Positions 1-6,440 of a stretch of 9,988 nucleotides of DNA are shown here, one piece after another. The translations under genes and the position numbers were made by a program. The stretch lies in the NCBI RefSeq assembly GCF_002414005.1, contig NZ_DHYG01000054.1, positions 1 through 9,988 of the forward strand, written 5' to 3'. The stretch comes from Psychrobacter sp. UBA5136 (lineage in GTDB: Bacteria; Pseudomonadota; Gammaproteobacteria; Pseudomonadales; Moraxellaceae). The notes under the pieces are model-generated. The model was not told the DNA's origin. It worked only from the letters and a program-made list of their open reading frames with translations, and made no database searches. Positions within the stretch are counted from its first letter, which is position 1. Each line of letters begins with the position of its first letter.

Positions 1-72
1 AGGGTTAAGGCTGGCAGAACAATCAAAAACCGTCGGTGCGACGGGATTAGCTTAGTCAATTTGCCTAACCGC

Positions 73-92
73 TGATACAGATCATCGTATCA
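73..92. promoter_or_regulatory. Inverted repeat upstream of the DUF962 gene
   Basis: TGATAC (73-78) and GTATCA (87-92) form a perfect 6-bp dyad with an 8-nt centre, about 80 nt before the start codon of the DUF962 gene. The geometry would suit a small dimeric regulator or an mRNA hairpin. No convincing -35/-10 pair was found near it, so its role is inference and it may be a chance dyad. Confidence 0.2.
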
Positions 93-114
93 AGTATGGG
101 TATTACCTAAGAAA

Positions 115-137
115 CCCCTACCTCTTTAGGTAGTGGG
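115..137 (+). promoter_or_regulatory. Leader hairpin before the DUF962 gene
   Basis: CCC-CTACCT (115-123) pairs with AGGTAG-T-GGG (128-137), giving a 9-bp stem with one bulged T around a CTTT loop. It lies about 34 nt before the start codon and roughly 20 nt before the ribosome binding site AAGGA (156-160). There is no T tract after it, so it is not a standard terminator. It could stabilise the 5' leader or modulate translation. The structure is seen in the sequence; the role is inference. Confidence 0.3.
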
Positions 138-170
138 TAGTTCATAATAACCTGCAAGGAAGCAAAAGCC

Positions 171-572
171 ATGGATCAGACCGCCACTCAAACTTCACAA
201 ATCAACGCTAGCAGCACCGAAAAAGCCAGTGACGGCAAACTTATCAACGTCGCAGGCCCAGCCAAGCATAAATTTTATGACTTTTATTTAGATGAGCATC
301 AAAATATGGCTTGTCGCCGTTTACATTTTGCCGGCAGTAGTTTTGGCTTATTAGGCTTAGCAAAATCCGTCAAGAACCGCTCAGTAAAACCACTGCTTAA
401 AGGCATTGCCGCAGGTTACGCCTGCGCGTGGGTTGGCCATTTTTTCTTTGAAAAAAACAAGCCTGCCACTTTTAAATATCCCCTACAAAGCTTTGCTGGC
501 GACATACGTATGTTCACCGACGTGCTACGCGGTAATTTAAGTTTAAAAGACCGCAAATTTGATAAAATTTAG
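171..572 (+). CDS. DUF962 / Mpo1-like membrane protein
   Basis: This 133-residue protein matches the DUF962 (Mpo1-like) family. In yeast, Mpo1 is an iron-dependent dioxygenase of the endoplasmic reticulum that acts on 2-hydroxy fatty acids during alpha-oxidation; bacterial members are mostly uncharacterised. Visible family features are FYDFYLDEH..N near residues 35-45, the following RRLHFAG (49-55), a hydrophobic glycine/alanine-rich segment (about 53-65 and 77-92), then GHFFFEKNKPATF (89-101) and the closing block with D111 and M114. Histidines 43, 52 and 90 are the candidate metal ligands. The first 30 residues are polar and not conserved-looking. The start ATG has AAGGA at 156-160, ten nucleotides upstream. 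It converges on hemL and shares a terminator with it. Family assignment is fairly secure; enzymatic activity in this organism is inferred. Confidence 0.85.
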   Translation: MDQTATQTSQINASSTEKASDGKLINVAGPAKHKFYDFYLDEHQNMACRRLHFAGSSFGLLGLAKSVKNRSVKPLLKGIAAGYACAWVGHFFFEKNKPATFKYPLQSFAGDIRMFTDVLRGNLSLKDRKFDKI

Positions 573-573
573 T

Positions 574-620
574 AAGCATAAAAAAACCAGCATGATAGCC
601 ATGCTGGTTTTTTTGCTTAT
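574..620. terminator. Bidirectional terminator between the DUF962 gene and hemL
   Basis: The core stem is CCAGCATG (587-594) with CATGCTGG (600-607), loop ATAGC, flanked by seven A on the left (580-586) and seven T on the right (608-614). TAAGCA and TGCTTA further extend the symmetry with one bulge. The A and T tracts make it work in either direction, which suits the two genes converging here (stops at 572 and 678). Confidence 0.9.
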
Positions 621-677
621 TTAAAACTAAAGAACGTTGAACCTTTAGCTTTAAGCAAGCGGCTTAATATAGATGAC

Positions 678-1979
678 TTATGCTTTTGCCATTTCTGCAA
701 AAATCTCATCAGCTGCTTTGATAGAAGCGTCAATATCTGCGTCGCTATGTTTGATAGACATAAAGCCTGCTTCATAAGCCGATGGCGCAAGATAAATACC
801 GCGATCTAGCATGCCATGGAAGAAGGTATTAAAGACGTCCATATCACACTCGGTCACTTCATCGAAGTTTTGCGGTACGCGCGTTGCAGCGTCTTTGACA
901 AAGAACATACCAAACATACCGCCCAATTTATTGGTACGTAAATTAACGCCATGTTTGTCCGCTGCTGCTTGGAAACCATCAATAAGTTTGTCTACTTTCA
1001 CTGATAATTGATCATAAAAACCATCGACGGTTAAGTCTTCAAACATCGCGATACCAGCGCGCATTGCTAGTGGGTTACCTGATAACGTACCCGCTTGATA
1101 AACGCCGCCAAGTGGCGCAATGCAAGACATCACTTCTTTTTTACCGCCAAAAGCACCAACGGGTAAACCAGCACCGATGATTTTACCAAAGCAGGTTAAA
1201 TCAGGGTCAATGCCAAAATGCGCTTGGGCGCCGCCAAGGCCAACGCGAAAACCGGTCATGACTTCATCAAAAATCAATACCGCGCCGTTGGCGGTACATT
1301 GCTCGCGCAAGGTATTATGGAATTCTTGCGTTGGAATGACCATATTCATGTTACCAGCGATAGGTTCCACAATCACGCAAGCAATCTCACTACCCCATTT
1401 CGCAAAGCAATCTTTGATCGCTTGTGGGTCGTTATAAGGAATGGTAATCGTGTGCTTAGCAAAGTCCGCTGGCACGCCTTTTGAGGTTGGCTCACCAATA
1501 TCTAGCATGCCTGAGCCCGCTTTTACCAATAAACTGTCAGAATGCCCGTGGTAGCAGCCTTCGAATTTAACGATTTTATCACGCCCAGTAAAGCCGCGTG
1601 CCAAACGAATCGCGCTCATGGTCGCTTCTGTGCCAGAGCTGGTCATGCGAACCATCTCAACGCTTGGGACGATGTCGCAAATCTTATCGGCAACAGTGGT
1701 TTCAAACGGCGTTGGCGCCCCAAAGCTTAAACCATCATCAGCGGCTTGTTTGACCGCATCAATTACTTTTGGATGCGCGTGGCCCAAAATCATCGGACCC
1801 CAAGAGCCGACATAATCGATATAAGCATTGTCTTCGGTGTCATAAATCTTACTGCCCGCAGCACGGTGTATAAAAACAGGCGTGCCACCAACGCCAGCAA
1901 AAGCGCGGACGGGCGAGTTTACGCCGCCAGGAATATGCTTGCGAGCTTGCGCAAAGAGTTGCTCATTTTTAGTGCTCAT
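678..1979 (-). CDS. hemL: Glutamate-1-semialdehyde 2,1-aminomutase
   Basis: HemL is a PLP-dependent class III aminotransferase-fold enzyme that converts glutamate-1-semialdehyde to 5-aminolevulinate, the committed step of the C5 route to heme and other tetrapyrroles, in the cytosol. The 433-residue length is typical for the family. Visible signatures are HIPGGVNSPVRAF (15-27), the phosphate-binding SSGTEA (114-119), CYHGHSD (142-148), the cofactor-ring aspartate in FDEVMTGFR (237-245), the Schiff-base lysine K266 in CFGKIIGAGLPVGAFGG, and YQAGTLSGNPLAM (294-306). All key residues are intact. It lies 46 nt downstream of yjdM on the same strand, so it could be cotranscribed, although a promoter of its own in that AT-rich gap is not excluded. 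The upstream ribosome site (GAGA-like) is weak. It ends at the bidirectional terminator. Confidence 0.98.
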   Translation of the reverse strand: MSTKNEQLFAQARKHIPGGVNSPVRAFAGVGGTPVFIHRAAGSKIYDTEDNAYIDYVGSWGPMILGHAHPKVIDAVKQAADDGLSFGAPTPFETTVADKICDIVPSVEMVRMTSSGTEATMSAIRLARGFTGRDKIVKFEGCYHGHSDSLLVKAGSGMLDIGEPTSKGVPADFAKHTITIPYNDPQAIKDCFAKWGSEIACVIVEPIAGNMNMVIPTQEFHNTLREQCTANGAVLIFDEVMTGFRVGLGGAQAHFGIDPDLTCFGKIIGAGLPVGAFGGKKEVMSCIAPLGGVYQAGTLSGNPLAMRAGIAMFEDLTVDGFYDQLSVKVDKLIDGFQAAADKHGVNLRTNKLGGMFGMFFVKDAATRVPQNFDEVTECDMDVFNTFFHGMLDRGIYLAPSAYEAGFMSIKHSDADIDASIKAADEIFAEMAKA

Positions 1980-2025
1980 AATTATTCTCTACTTATGGGT
2001 TTTGTCTTATTTTATTAATAATGCA

Positions 2026-2379
2026 TTAGGCTTTTTTAACCACCGATGATTTTAGCTTCATGGGGCCAAAGCCCTCGAGCTTACAGTCGATATCGTGACC
2101 ATCAGATGCATCAGGCAAGAGGCGTATGCCTTTTGCTTTGGTGCCAACTTTGATAATAGTTGATGAGCCTTTAACCTTTAAATCTTTAACCACGGTGACG
2201 GTATCGCCATCTTGCAGCTTGTTACCGACCGCATCACGAATGATGGCGTCTTGGTCTTCAGCTTGCGCCGCATCAGTTTCAGCCGCGGTCCACTCATGAG
2301 CGCACATGGGACATACCAGCAGCGCACCGTCTTCGTACGTATAATCAGCATCGCATTTTGGGCAATTGGGTAAGCTCAT
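2026..2379 (-). CDS. yjdM: YjdM/PhnA-like zinc-ribbon protein
   Basis: This 117-residue protein closely resembles Escherichia coli YjdM (formerly PhnA), a small cytosolic protein of unknown biochemical role. The old 'phosphonoacetate hydrolase' label belongs to a different PhnA and should not be carried over. An N-terminal zinc ribbon has C6-x2-C9 and C23-x2-C26, followed by HEW (28-30). A short acidic Ala/Asp/Glu/Gln-rich linker (31-46) leads to a C-terminal beta-rich domain with DLKVKGSS (66-73), KVGTKAKGIRL (77-87), IDCK (97-100) and GFGPMKLK (103-110). The ATG is supported by GAGGA at 2384-2388 on the minus strand. It is first in a probable yjdM-hemL unit with a candidate promoter just upstream, and divergent from ygfZ. 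The family is clear; its function is not. Confidence 0.93.
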   Translation of the reverse strand: MSLPNCPKCDADYTYEDGALLVCPMCAHEWTAAETDAAQAEDQDAIIRDAVGNKLQDGDTVTVVKDLKVKGSSTIIKVGTKAKGIRLLPDASDGHDIDCKLEGFGPMKLKSSVVKKA

Positions 2380-2425
2380 AATTTCCTCGTCAGCCGTGAT
2401 AAATTGGGTGTATTCTTACGCTATC

Positions 2426-2455
2426 ATTGTACCGTAACTCGCCAGCTTTAACCAA
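2426..2455 (-). promoter_or_regulatory. Candidate sigma-70 promoter for yjdM(-hemL)
   Basis: Read on the minus strand, TTGGTT (2450-2455) is followed after 18 nt by TACAAT (2426-2431). The -10 lies about 46 nt before the yjdM start codon, leaving a leader of about 40 nt that includes the GAGGA site. The match to consensus is good for the -10 and moderate for the -35. It was called by eye only. Confidence 0.45.
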
Positions 2456-2575
2456 TTGCTTCGGCTGCAAACGCGCTACTGTGACTAATTGCTACATTCG
2501 TCTATCTCTTAACGCGGACGTTTTTTAACGCACGGTGTTTTGTGCTACTCTGCTTTAACTGAATTTGATTTGTTA

Positions 2576-2611
2576 GCCATGTGCTTTTAAATGATAAAAG
2601 CTGCACATGGC
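2576..2611 (+). repeat. 36-nt imperfect dyad upstream of ygfZ
   Basis: GCCATGTG (2576-2583) pairs with CACATGGC (2604-2611), and inside it CTTTTA (2584-2589) pairs with TAAAAG (2595-2600) around the loop AATGA. Only the three bases CTG on the right arm are bulged. It sits 82 nt before the ygfZ start, without a T tract on either strand. It could be an operator or an mRNA leader hairpin; which of these is undetermined. Confidence 0.4.
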
Positions 2612-2693
2612 AAAAAATTTAAGACCACCTTTAATAACTCAGTATTGACCACAATATCTGAGATTATAACGACTGATAAATAGGACAATAACA

Positions 2694-3455
2694 ATGACTC
2701 AATCAAGCTTATCAACATTGCCACAATTTGTTCAACTAACCATTCATGGAGAGGATGCGGGAAAATTCTTGCAAGGCCAGCTGACCTCTGATGTCACCAA
2801 GCTCGGGCTTAGCTATCAAGCAACGGCGCTTAGCAATTTAAAAGGGCGCATCGACTTTGGGCTCTGGATTAAAAAACAAGACGAAAAACATTTTGACGTG
2901 GTTCTCAGTGCCGATTGTGCGGAGGCTTTTCAAGCGCATTTAAAAAAATTCGGCGCCTTTTCAAAATTTGACACCAGTGCGCCGGTGCCAATTTATCCTT
3001 GCGTACTCGATGGGGTGCCAACCTTTAGCCATAAAGACGAGCATAATACGCCAGCGGACACCCAGGCGTGGATGCAAGCCAGTCTCGCAGCGGGTAACTA
3101 TTGGATCGTTGCGGAAACGCGAGGCGAGTTTCAGCCACAAGAGCTGCGCCTGCATCAGCGCGGCGGTATGGACTACGACAAAGGCTGCTACTTGGGTCAA
3201 GAGGTCATCGCGCGTATTTACTTTAAAGCGGCGCCAAAAGCGTTTTTACATTATGTCAGCGGCACAGGTGACGTGCCAGCAGCAGGCGATAAGCTAGAGA
3301 AAATTCAAGTGGTCAATGCGATTGCCGATAACGATACTAATGATAATGGCTTTAAAGCCTTGGTCGTTGCCCGCCCAGAGCAGCTAGCAGATAGCGAGCT
3401 TACGATATTAGAATTACCGCCAGCGCTGCAAGCGGATGTTGCCCGTCAAAAATAA
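2694..3455 (+). CDS. ygfZ: YgfZ-type folate-binding iron-sulfur cluster protein
   Basis: YgfZ (COG0354, related to the glycine cleavage T-protein/GcvT fold and to eukaryotic IBA57) is a cytosolic tetrahydrofolate-dependent protein that supports assembly or repair of certain [4Fe-4S] enzymes. At 253 residues this copy is somewhat shorter than the E. coli protein of about 326 residues. The diagnostic motif K-G-C-Y-L-G-Q-E is present at 163-170, with the key C165, preceded by LRLHQRGGMDYD (151-162). The N-terminal block GEDAGKFLQGQLTSDV (19-34) and the LSNLKGRI segment (46-53) are also typical. The ATG follows TAGGAC (2681-2686) at a suitable distance. dadA starts 57 nt downstream on the same strand with no terminator between, so the two may be cotranscribed. 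The identification rests on the motif and overall pattern. Confidence 0.93.
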   Translation: MTQSSLSTLPQFVQLTIHGEDAGKFLQGQLTSDVTKLGLSYQATALSNLKGRIDFGLWIKKQDEKHFDVVLSADCAEAFQAHLKKFGAFSKFDTSAPVPIYPCVLDGVPTFSHKDEHNTPADTQAWMQASLAAGNYWIVAETRGEFQPQELRLHQRGGMDYDKGCYLGQEVIARIYFKAAPKAFLHYVSGTGDVPAAGDKLEKIQVVNAIADNDTNDNGFKALVVARPEQLADSELTILELPPALQADVARQK

Positions 3456-3512
3456 CGTGAAATATCTCATAGCCTTAAAAGCACTCTTACTAAAAACGCA
3501 GCAGAGCAATTT

Positions 3513-4838
3513 ATGAGCCATATTGCAGTACTCGGAGCAGGTGTGGTGGGCGTAACCAGCGCCTGGTATCTACGGCAAGCAGGCTATGATGTGACCGTCA
3601 TTGAGCGTGAGTCAGCCGCTGGTATGCAAACCTCATTTGCCAATGGTGGTCAAATCTCGGTCTCACATGCGACGCCTTGGGCAAACCCTAGTACGCCGAT
3701 GAAAGCGCTTAAATGGCTGTTTCGTGAGGATGCGCCGCTGCTGTACCGTTTGCGTGCTGATAAGGCGCAGTTAAAGTGGGCGATGCAATTTTTACAAGAA
3801 TGCCGCGCAGATAGAGCCGATGCCAATTTGGTGCAAATGGTGCACTTAGGGCTGTATTCGCGCGATGCCCTGCAACAGCTGCGCGCTGATATCGGTATTG
3901 ATTACGAGCAGCAAAGGCGCGGTATCATGCATTTTTATACCAATCAGGCTGAGTTTGATGCCGCCATCGCGCCGACAAAGCGTATGCAAGAGCTGGGCTG
4001 CGAGCGCTATGTGATTGATATTAATAATGCTATTAGCCTCGAGCCTGCGCTTTATCCTATCGCTCATAAGCTCAAAGGCGCAACCTATACCAGCCGCGAT
4101 GAATCGGGCAATGCCCACCTATTTACTCAGCGCTTAGCGGCGCGCTGTGCCCAGGCGGGGGTAAAGTTTCTATACGATACAGAGGTTTTGGCATTAAATG
4201 CAGACGCCCATTCTGCCCGTCCGCATGTGCATAGTATGACCATTCGGCCTAAGGGCGAAAACGCGCAGACCTTTAGCGCGGACAGTTATGTGTTAGCGCT
4301 TGGTAGTTATAGCGTCGCACTGATGAAACCGCTTCACGTTCATCTGCCTATCTTCCCCGCCAAAGGTTATTCAGCGACTTATCAAGTCAATCCGCGCGCG
4401 CCACATCTCGCGCCATTTGTTAGTCTCATTGACGATGAGTTTAAATTGGTCACCTCACGCCTTGGTGATAAGTTACGAGTCGCTGGGACGGCAGAATTTA
4501 ACGGCTATAATATGGATTTAAACGCTACCCGCTGCGCAGCGATTACCCGCCGCGTACAGCAATTATTCCCAAAAGGTATCATTGCCAATTCTGTGCATTA
4601 TTGGACGGGCTTGCGACCAATGACCCCATCAAACGTACCGTTAATTGGACGCGCACATCGTGGTCAAGTACGGCATGGCAGTCAAAATACGGCAGCGACC
4701 TTTGATAATTTATGGCTTAATACAGGTCATGGTACGCTTGGCTGGACCCATGCGTGCGGTTCGGCAAAGGCAATCAGCTTATTGATACAAGGCGAGGTGC
4801 CGCCCGTTGATTTTGACTTTGTTGGCTTAGCAATGTAA
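3513..4838 (+). CDS. dadA: D-amino acid dehydrogenase, small subunit
   Basis: DadA is an FAD-dependent, membrane-associated dehydrogenase that oxidises D-amino acids, chiefly D-alanine, to the 2-oxo acid and ammonia, and passes electrons to the respiratory chain. The 441 residues begin with the dinucleotide-binding fold: GAGVVG (8-13), SAWYLRQAGYDVTVIERE (16-33). Further family blocks are TSFANGGQIS (40-49), ATPWANPSTPMKALKWLF (53-70), LALGSYS (261-267), WTGLRPMTP (364-372) and NTGHGTLGW (403-411). Compared with the E. coli enzyme as remembered, there is an extra stretch of about 14 residues near 384-397, just before the FDNLWLNTGHG block, and the C-terminal tail is short. The ribosome site is weak, consistent with coupling to ygfZ. 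No alanine racemase gene (dadX) lies beside it. A strong terminator follows. Confidence 0.93.
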   Translation: MSHIAVLGAGVVGVTSAWYLRQAGYDVTVIERESAAGMQTSFANGGQISVSHATPWANPSTPMKALKWLFREDAPLLYRLRADKAQLKWAMQFLQECRADRADANLVQMVHLGLYSRDALQQLRADIGIDYEQQRRGIMHFYTNQAEFDAAIAPTKRMQELGCERYVIDINNAISLEPALYPIAHKLKGATYTSRDESGNAHLFTQRLAARCAQAGVKFLYDTEVLALNADAHSARPHVHSMTIRPKGENAQTFSADSYVLALGSYSVALMKPLHVHLPIFPAKGYSATYQVNPRAPHLAPFVSLIDDEFKLVTSRLGDKLRVAGTAEFNGYNMDLNATRCAAITRRVQQLFPKGIIANSVHYWTGLRPMTPSNVPLIGRAHRGQVRHGSQNTAATFDNLWLNTGHGTLGWTHACGSAKAISLLIQGEVPPVDFDFVGLAM

Positions 4839-4868
4839 AACTGGTAACGTGAAAACTAGCAACGCAAA

Positions 4869-4901
4869 AAAAGGCGCTACAATTATAAGTTAGCGCCTTT
4901 T
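4869..4901. terminator. Terminator after dadA
   Basis: AAAAGGCGCTA (4869-4879) pairs perfectly with TAGCGCCTTTT (4891-4901) over 11 bp, with an 11-nt loop. The A run on the left (4866-4872) and the four-T run on the right allow activity mainly on the plus strand and possibly on both. It begins 30 nt after the dadA stop codon. Confidence 0.85.
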
Positions 4902-5069
4902 GTTACCTACCATACTAACAAAGCTTTCTATCGTTTACAGAACGACGCGCTCCATAACAAAGCCGGGTTTTTTACTATAATAAAGCAACAATACAAACAT
5001 TGCTCGTACAGACAAGGCAGGCCAAAACTCATATATTGGTATCACAAGTTAGCCACTGGCTAGTTGTAG

Positions 5070-5113
5070 AGTACTTAAAAATAGTAATTAAAGCACAGTA
5101 CTTAAAAACAGTA
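5070..5113 (+). repeat. 17-nt direct repeat upstream of csbD
   Basis: AGTACTTAAAAATAGTA (5070-5086) recurs as AGTACTTAAAAACAGTA (5097-5113), one mismatch, with a 27-bp period. Each copy contains the self-complementary hexamer AGTACT overlapping its start. They lie about 140-180 bp before csbD and could be regulator sites or a duplicated AT-rich fragment. Confidence 0.4.
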
Positions 5114-5251
5114 TCAAATAGGCAATAACAACCATAAATAATAACTTGCCTTCTAAAGCGCTAGGCAGACTGTTGATTTAATTTTTTAAGTAATGAATGT
5201 TTTAAACAATAGGCATGTAGAAGCGCAACAACTAAAATAAGGATTATAATA

Positions 5252-5455
5252 ATGAACGAACATACGCTAAAAGGTGATTGGAAACAGCTTAAAGGTTCAG
5301 TTAAGCAAAAATGGGCCGATCTGACTGATGATGACTTGTTACACATTGAGGGTAGCCGTGACAAACTGGTGGGCAAAGTCCAAGAACGTTATGGTCACAG
5401 CAGAGATGACGCCGAGCGCGAAGTTGATGCTTGGCGCACTGAAAATAATTATTAG
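5252..5455 (+). CDS. CsbD/YjbJ-family general stress protein
   Basis: This 67-residue, highly charged protein belongs to the CsbD-like family (PF05532). Bacillus subtilis CsbD is in the SigB general stress regulon and E. coli YjbJ is an abundant RpoS-dependent protein; the molecular function is unknown. The pattern is clear: GDWKQLKGSVKQKWADLTDDDL (8-29), IEGSRDKLVGKVQERYG (32-48) and a closing acidic/aromatic helix with EREVDAW (55-61). It has no Cys, signal peptide or membrane segment, so it should be cytosolic. Length equals the family norm. The ATG is preceded by AAGGA (5239-5243) with an 8-nt spacer. It stands alone between non-coding stretches, and a hairpin terminator lies about 100 nt downstream. 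Stress induction is expected from the family; no promoter was identified here. Confidence 0.93.
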   Translation: MNEHTLKGDWKQLKGSVKQKWADLTDDDLLHIEGSRDKLVGKVQERYGHSRDDAEREVDAWRTENNY

Positions 5456-5557
5456 TAGTAGCTAATAAAAGTTACTATCATGAATGAAACTACTTATAAA
5501 ACCTTGTTAAAAGACCTGTTTTTATGAGTTTACCTTTATAAACACGTTATCGAGTAG

Positions 5558-5587
5558 AAACCGCATTATAATTAGTGCGGTTTTTTT
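5558..5587 (+). terminator. Terminator downstream of csbD
   Basis: AAACCGCA (5558-5565) pairs with TGCGGTTT (5576-5583) around a 10-nt loop, and a seven-T run spans 5581-5587. This is a standard rho-independent terminator about 100 nt after the csbD stop, leaving a fairly long 3' untranslated region. Confidence 0.85.
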
Positions 5588-5626
5588 ATTTGTTCTTTCT
5601 ACGCATCCATTTATATAGGAATTACT

Positions 5627-5659
5627 ATGGTAAGTATTTACCGCATACCGCTTATATAA
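5627..5659 (+). other. Possible ten-codon ORF between two terminators
   Basis: ATG at 5627 with AGGA at 5617-5620 (6-nt spacer) opens a frame encoding MVSIYRIPLI, with a TAA stop at 5657-5659. It sits between the csbD terminator and a second hairpin at 5684-5721, so it could be a tiny transcript. The inverted pair ATTTATATA/TATATAAAT flanks it. The ribosome site is the only support; it may well be chance. Confidence 0.15.
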
Positions 5660-5683
5660 ATAGATCGCCAAAACCCAGACACG

Positions 5684-5721
5684 ATAAAACCGCATAGCAA
5701 TGAATTGTTATGCGGTTTTAT
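5684..5721. terminator. Second hairpin, terminator-like
   Basis: A 17-bp stem is formed by 5684-5700 and 5705-5721 around the tetraloop TGAA, with a single G-U wobble. It shares the AAACCGCA/TGCGGTTT core with the csbD terminator. The T run is only TTTT, followed by A, and four A lie on the left side, so it could act in both directions. No gene is evident immediately on either side, so it may end an unrecognised transcript or back up the csbD terminator. Confidence 0.6.
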
Positions 5722-5826
5722 TGTTAACCATCCTTGTTACCCATCACTACTCTAATCGCTGCATCCTTGCAGGATATTGAGTATAGTGTGATAGCCGAGC
5801 ATCCTGCCCATTTCTTCTGACTACTA

Positions 5827-5901
5827 CTGGCATCATCTGCCTGCAGCACGGGTCATGTGTCCTTATTACAATTGCTGTTATCATCCTGATGCCAGCAATT
5901 G
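5827..5901 (+). promoter_or_regulatory. Two overlapping, mutually exclusive stems
   Basis: CTGGCATCA (5827-5835) is the exact complement of TGATGCCAG (5887-5895), and CAATTGCTG (5869-5877) is the exact complement of CAGCAATTG (5893-5901). Both right arms use CAG at 5893-5895, so a transcript could form one stem or the other, as in attenuators and riboswitches. There is no gene within 500 bp downstream on the plus strand, so a small RNA is as likely. Seen in the sequence; function is inference. Confidence 0.3.
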
Positions 5902-5995
5902 AACTATTATCCTTAATACGGTCAACTCAATCCTTGAGCCACATTCCCTTATGCCGTGTGTGTATAGTGTCAAATTATACGCCTAGTGTTAAGTC

Positions 5996-6208
5996 GCGTA
6001 AGCGTCATTGCGTGTAAGCATATGCTTACATCGGCTAAATCACGCGAGCAATTATAATATAAACCTTTGATAAGACTATGTTTATTAGCACGTAATTTAT
6101 TCGTAAATTTCCTTAAGATTATTTAAAAGCAAAATTAGTTAGCGACATTTATTAAAGTTAGCAACGCCTTAGTCACCTAAAGTGTCGAATGCTTACGCAA
6201 ATATTTGC
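5996..6208. promoter_or_regulatory. Cluster of GTAAGC palindromes
   Basis: TGTAAGCATATGCTTACA (6013-6030) is a perfect 18-bp palindrome. The same half-site appears as GCGTAAGC (5996-6003) and, inverted, as GCTTACGC (6191-6198), which overlaps the 12-bp palindrome GCAAATATTTGC (6197-6208). Four half-sites in about 200 bp suggest binding by a dimeric regulator. The nearest gene is the first lipoprotein, 230-440 bp to the right. The regulator is unknown. Confidence 0.4.
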
Positions 6209-6409
6209 AAAATTTACAACTTATTAACAGCAAAGACATGTATTAATGAGTTTTAAGCTCTACTATGGGCATGTAAGAAAATATTTCAGTATTAAAAAAA
6301 CAAATATCGGCTTTACCTACTCGTAGTTTGCCCACTTTAGATTGCATACTAATAGAGTGTGATGACGCACGATGAAACCTGTGTGCCTTAAATAACCGTT
6401 CCTTATTCA

Positions 6410-6415
6410 TATAAT
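6410..6415 (+). promoter_or_regulatory. Candidate -10 element for the lipoprotein genes
   Basis: A perfect TATAAT lies 25 nt before the GTG start of the first lipoprotein gene, which would give a leader of about 19 nt containing the AAAGGAG site (6426-6432). The -35 region at the right spacing (CTTAAA or TTAAAT near 6387-6393) matches poorly, so an activator or an alternative upstream promoter may be needed. Confidence 0.35.
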
Positions 6416-6440
6416 AGGCTATACCAAAGGAGATTTTATT

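Larger units (their letters stand above)
2380..2693. other. Divergent intergenic region between yjdM and ygfZ
   Basis: These 314 bases separate two divergently transcribed genes and must hold promoters for both. A reasonable minus-strand promoter is visible (2426-2455). On the plus side there is a 36-nt imperfect dyad (2576-2611) and a TTGATT (2565-2570) with a weak -10-like TTAAAT (2587-2592) overlapping that dyad. TTAACGC occurs twice with a 16-bp period (2509 and 2525). No coding potential was seen. Confidence 0.7.
4839..5251. other. Intergenic region between dadA and csbD
   Basis: These 413 bases start with the dadA terminator (4869-4901). Beyond it are a TATAAT at 4976-4981 without a good -35, a small TAGCC/GGCTA hairpin (5050-5062), and a 17-nt direct repeat with one mismatch (5070-5086 and 5097-5113). 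A TTGATT (5173-5178) is present but no clear -10 follows at the right spacing. No coding potential was seen, and the csbD promoter could not be placed. Confidence 0.6.
5456..6440. other. Gene-free 985-base region, rich in dyads
   Basis: There is no convincing gene in this stretch on either strand. Its left end holds two successive terminator-like hairpins (5558-5587 and 5684-5721) sharing the same stem core, with a possible ten-codon ORF between them. Further right are two overlapping inverted repeats (5827-5901), a perfect 18-bp palindrome (6013-6030) within a set of GTAAGC/GCTTAC motifs, a 12-bp palindrome (6197-6208) and a strongly AT-rich section (about 6040-6300). The right end holds a TATAAT just before the first lipoprotein gene. 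The size and amount of symmetry suggest a regulatory region or small RNA, but none was recognised. Confidence 0.6.

Noticed and set aside
1..75. Open frames at the left edge that might be the end of an upstream gene (stops at 53-55 or 73-75)
   Set aside because: Both are too short (17 and 24 residues) to recognise or to choose between.
811..2018. Several plus-strand ORFs opposite hemL
   Set aside because: They are shadows of a complete, clearly identified gene; none has a recognisable product.
2026..2379. Phosphonoacetate hydrolase annotation for the YjdM protein
   Set aside because: The name PhnA was applied to two unrelated proteins; this zinc-ribbon family is not the hydrolase.
5747..5884. 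Minus-strand 45-codon ORF in the gene-free region
   Set aside because: It has no properly spaced ribosome site, the sequence resembles no family, and it overlaps the inverted repeats.
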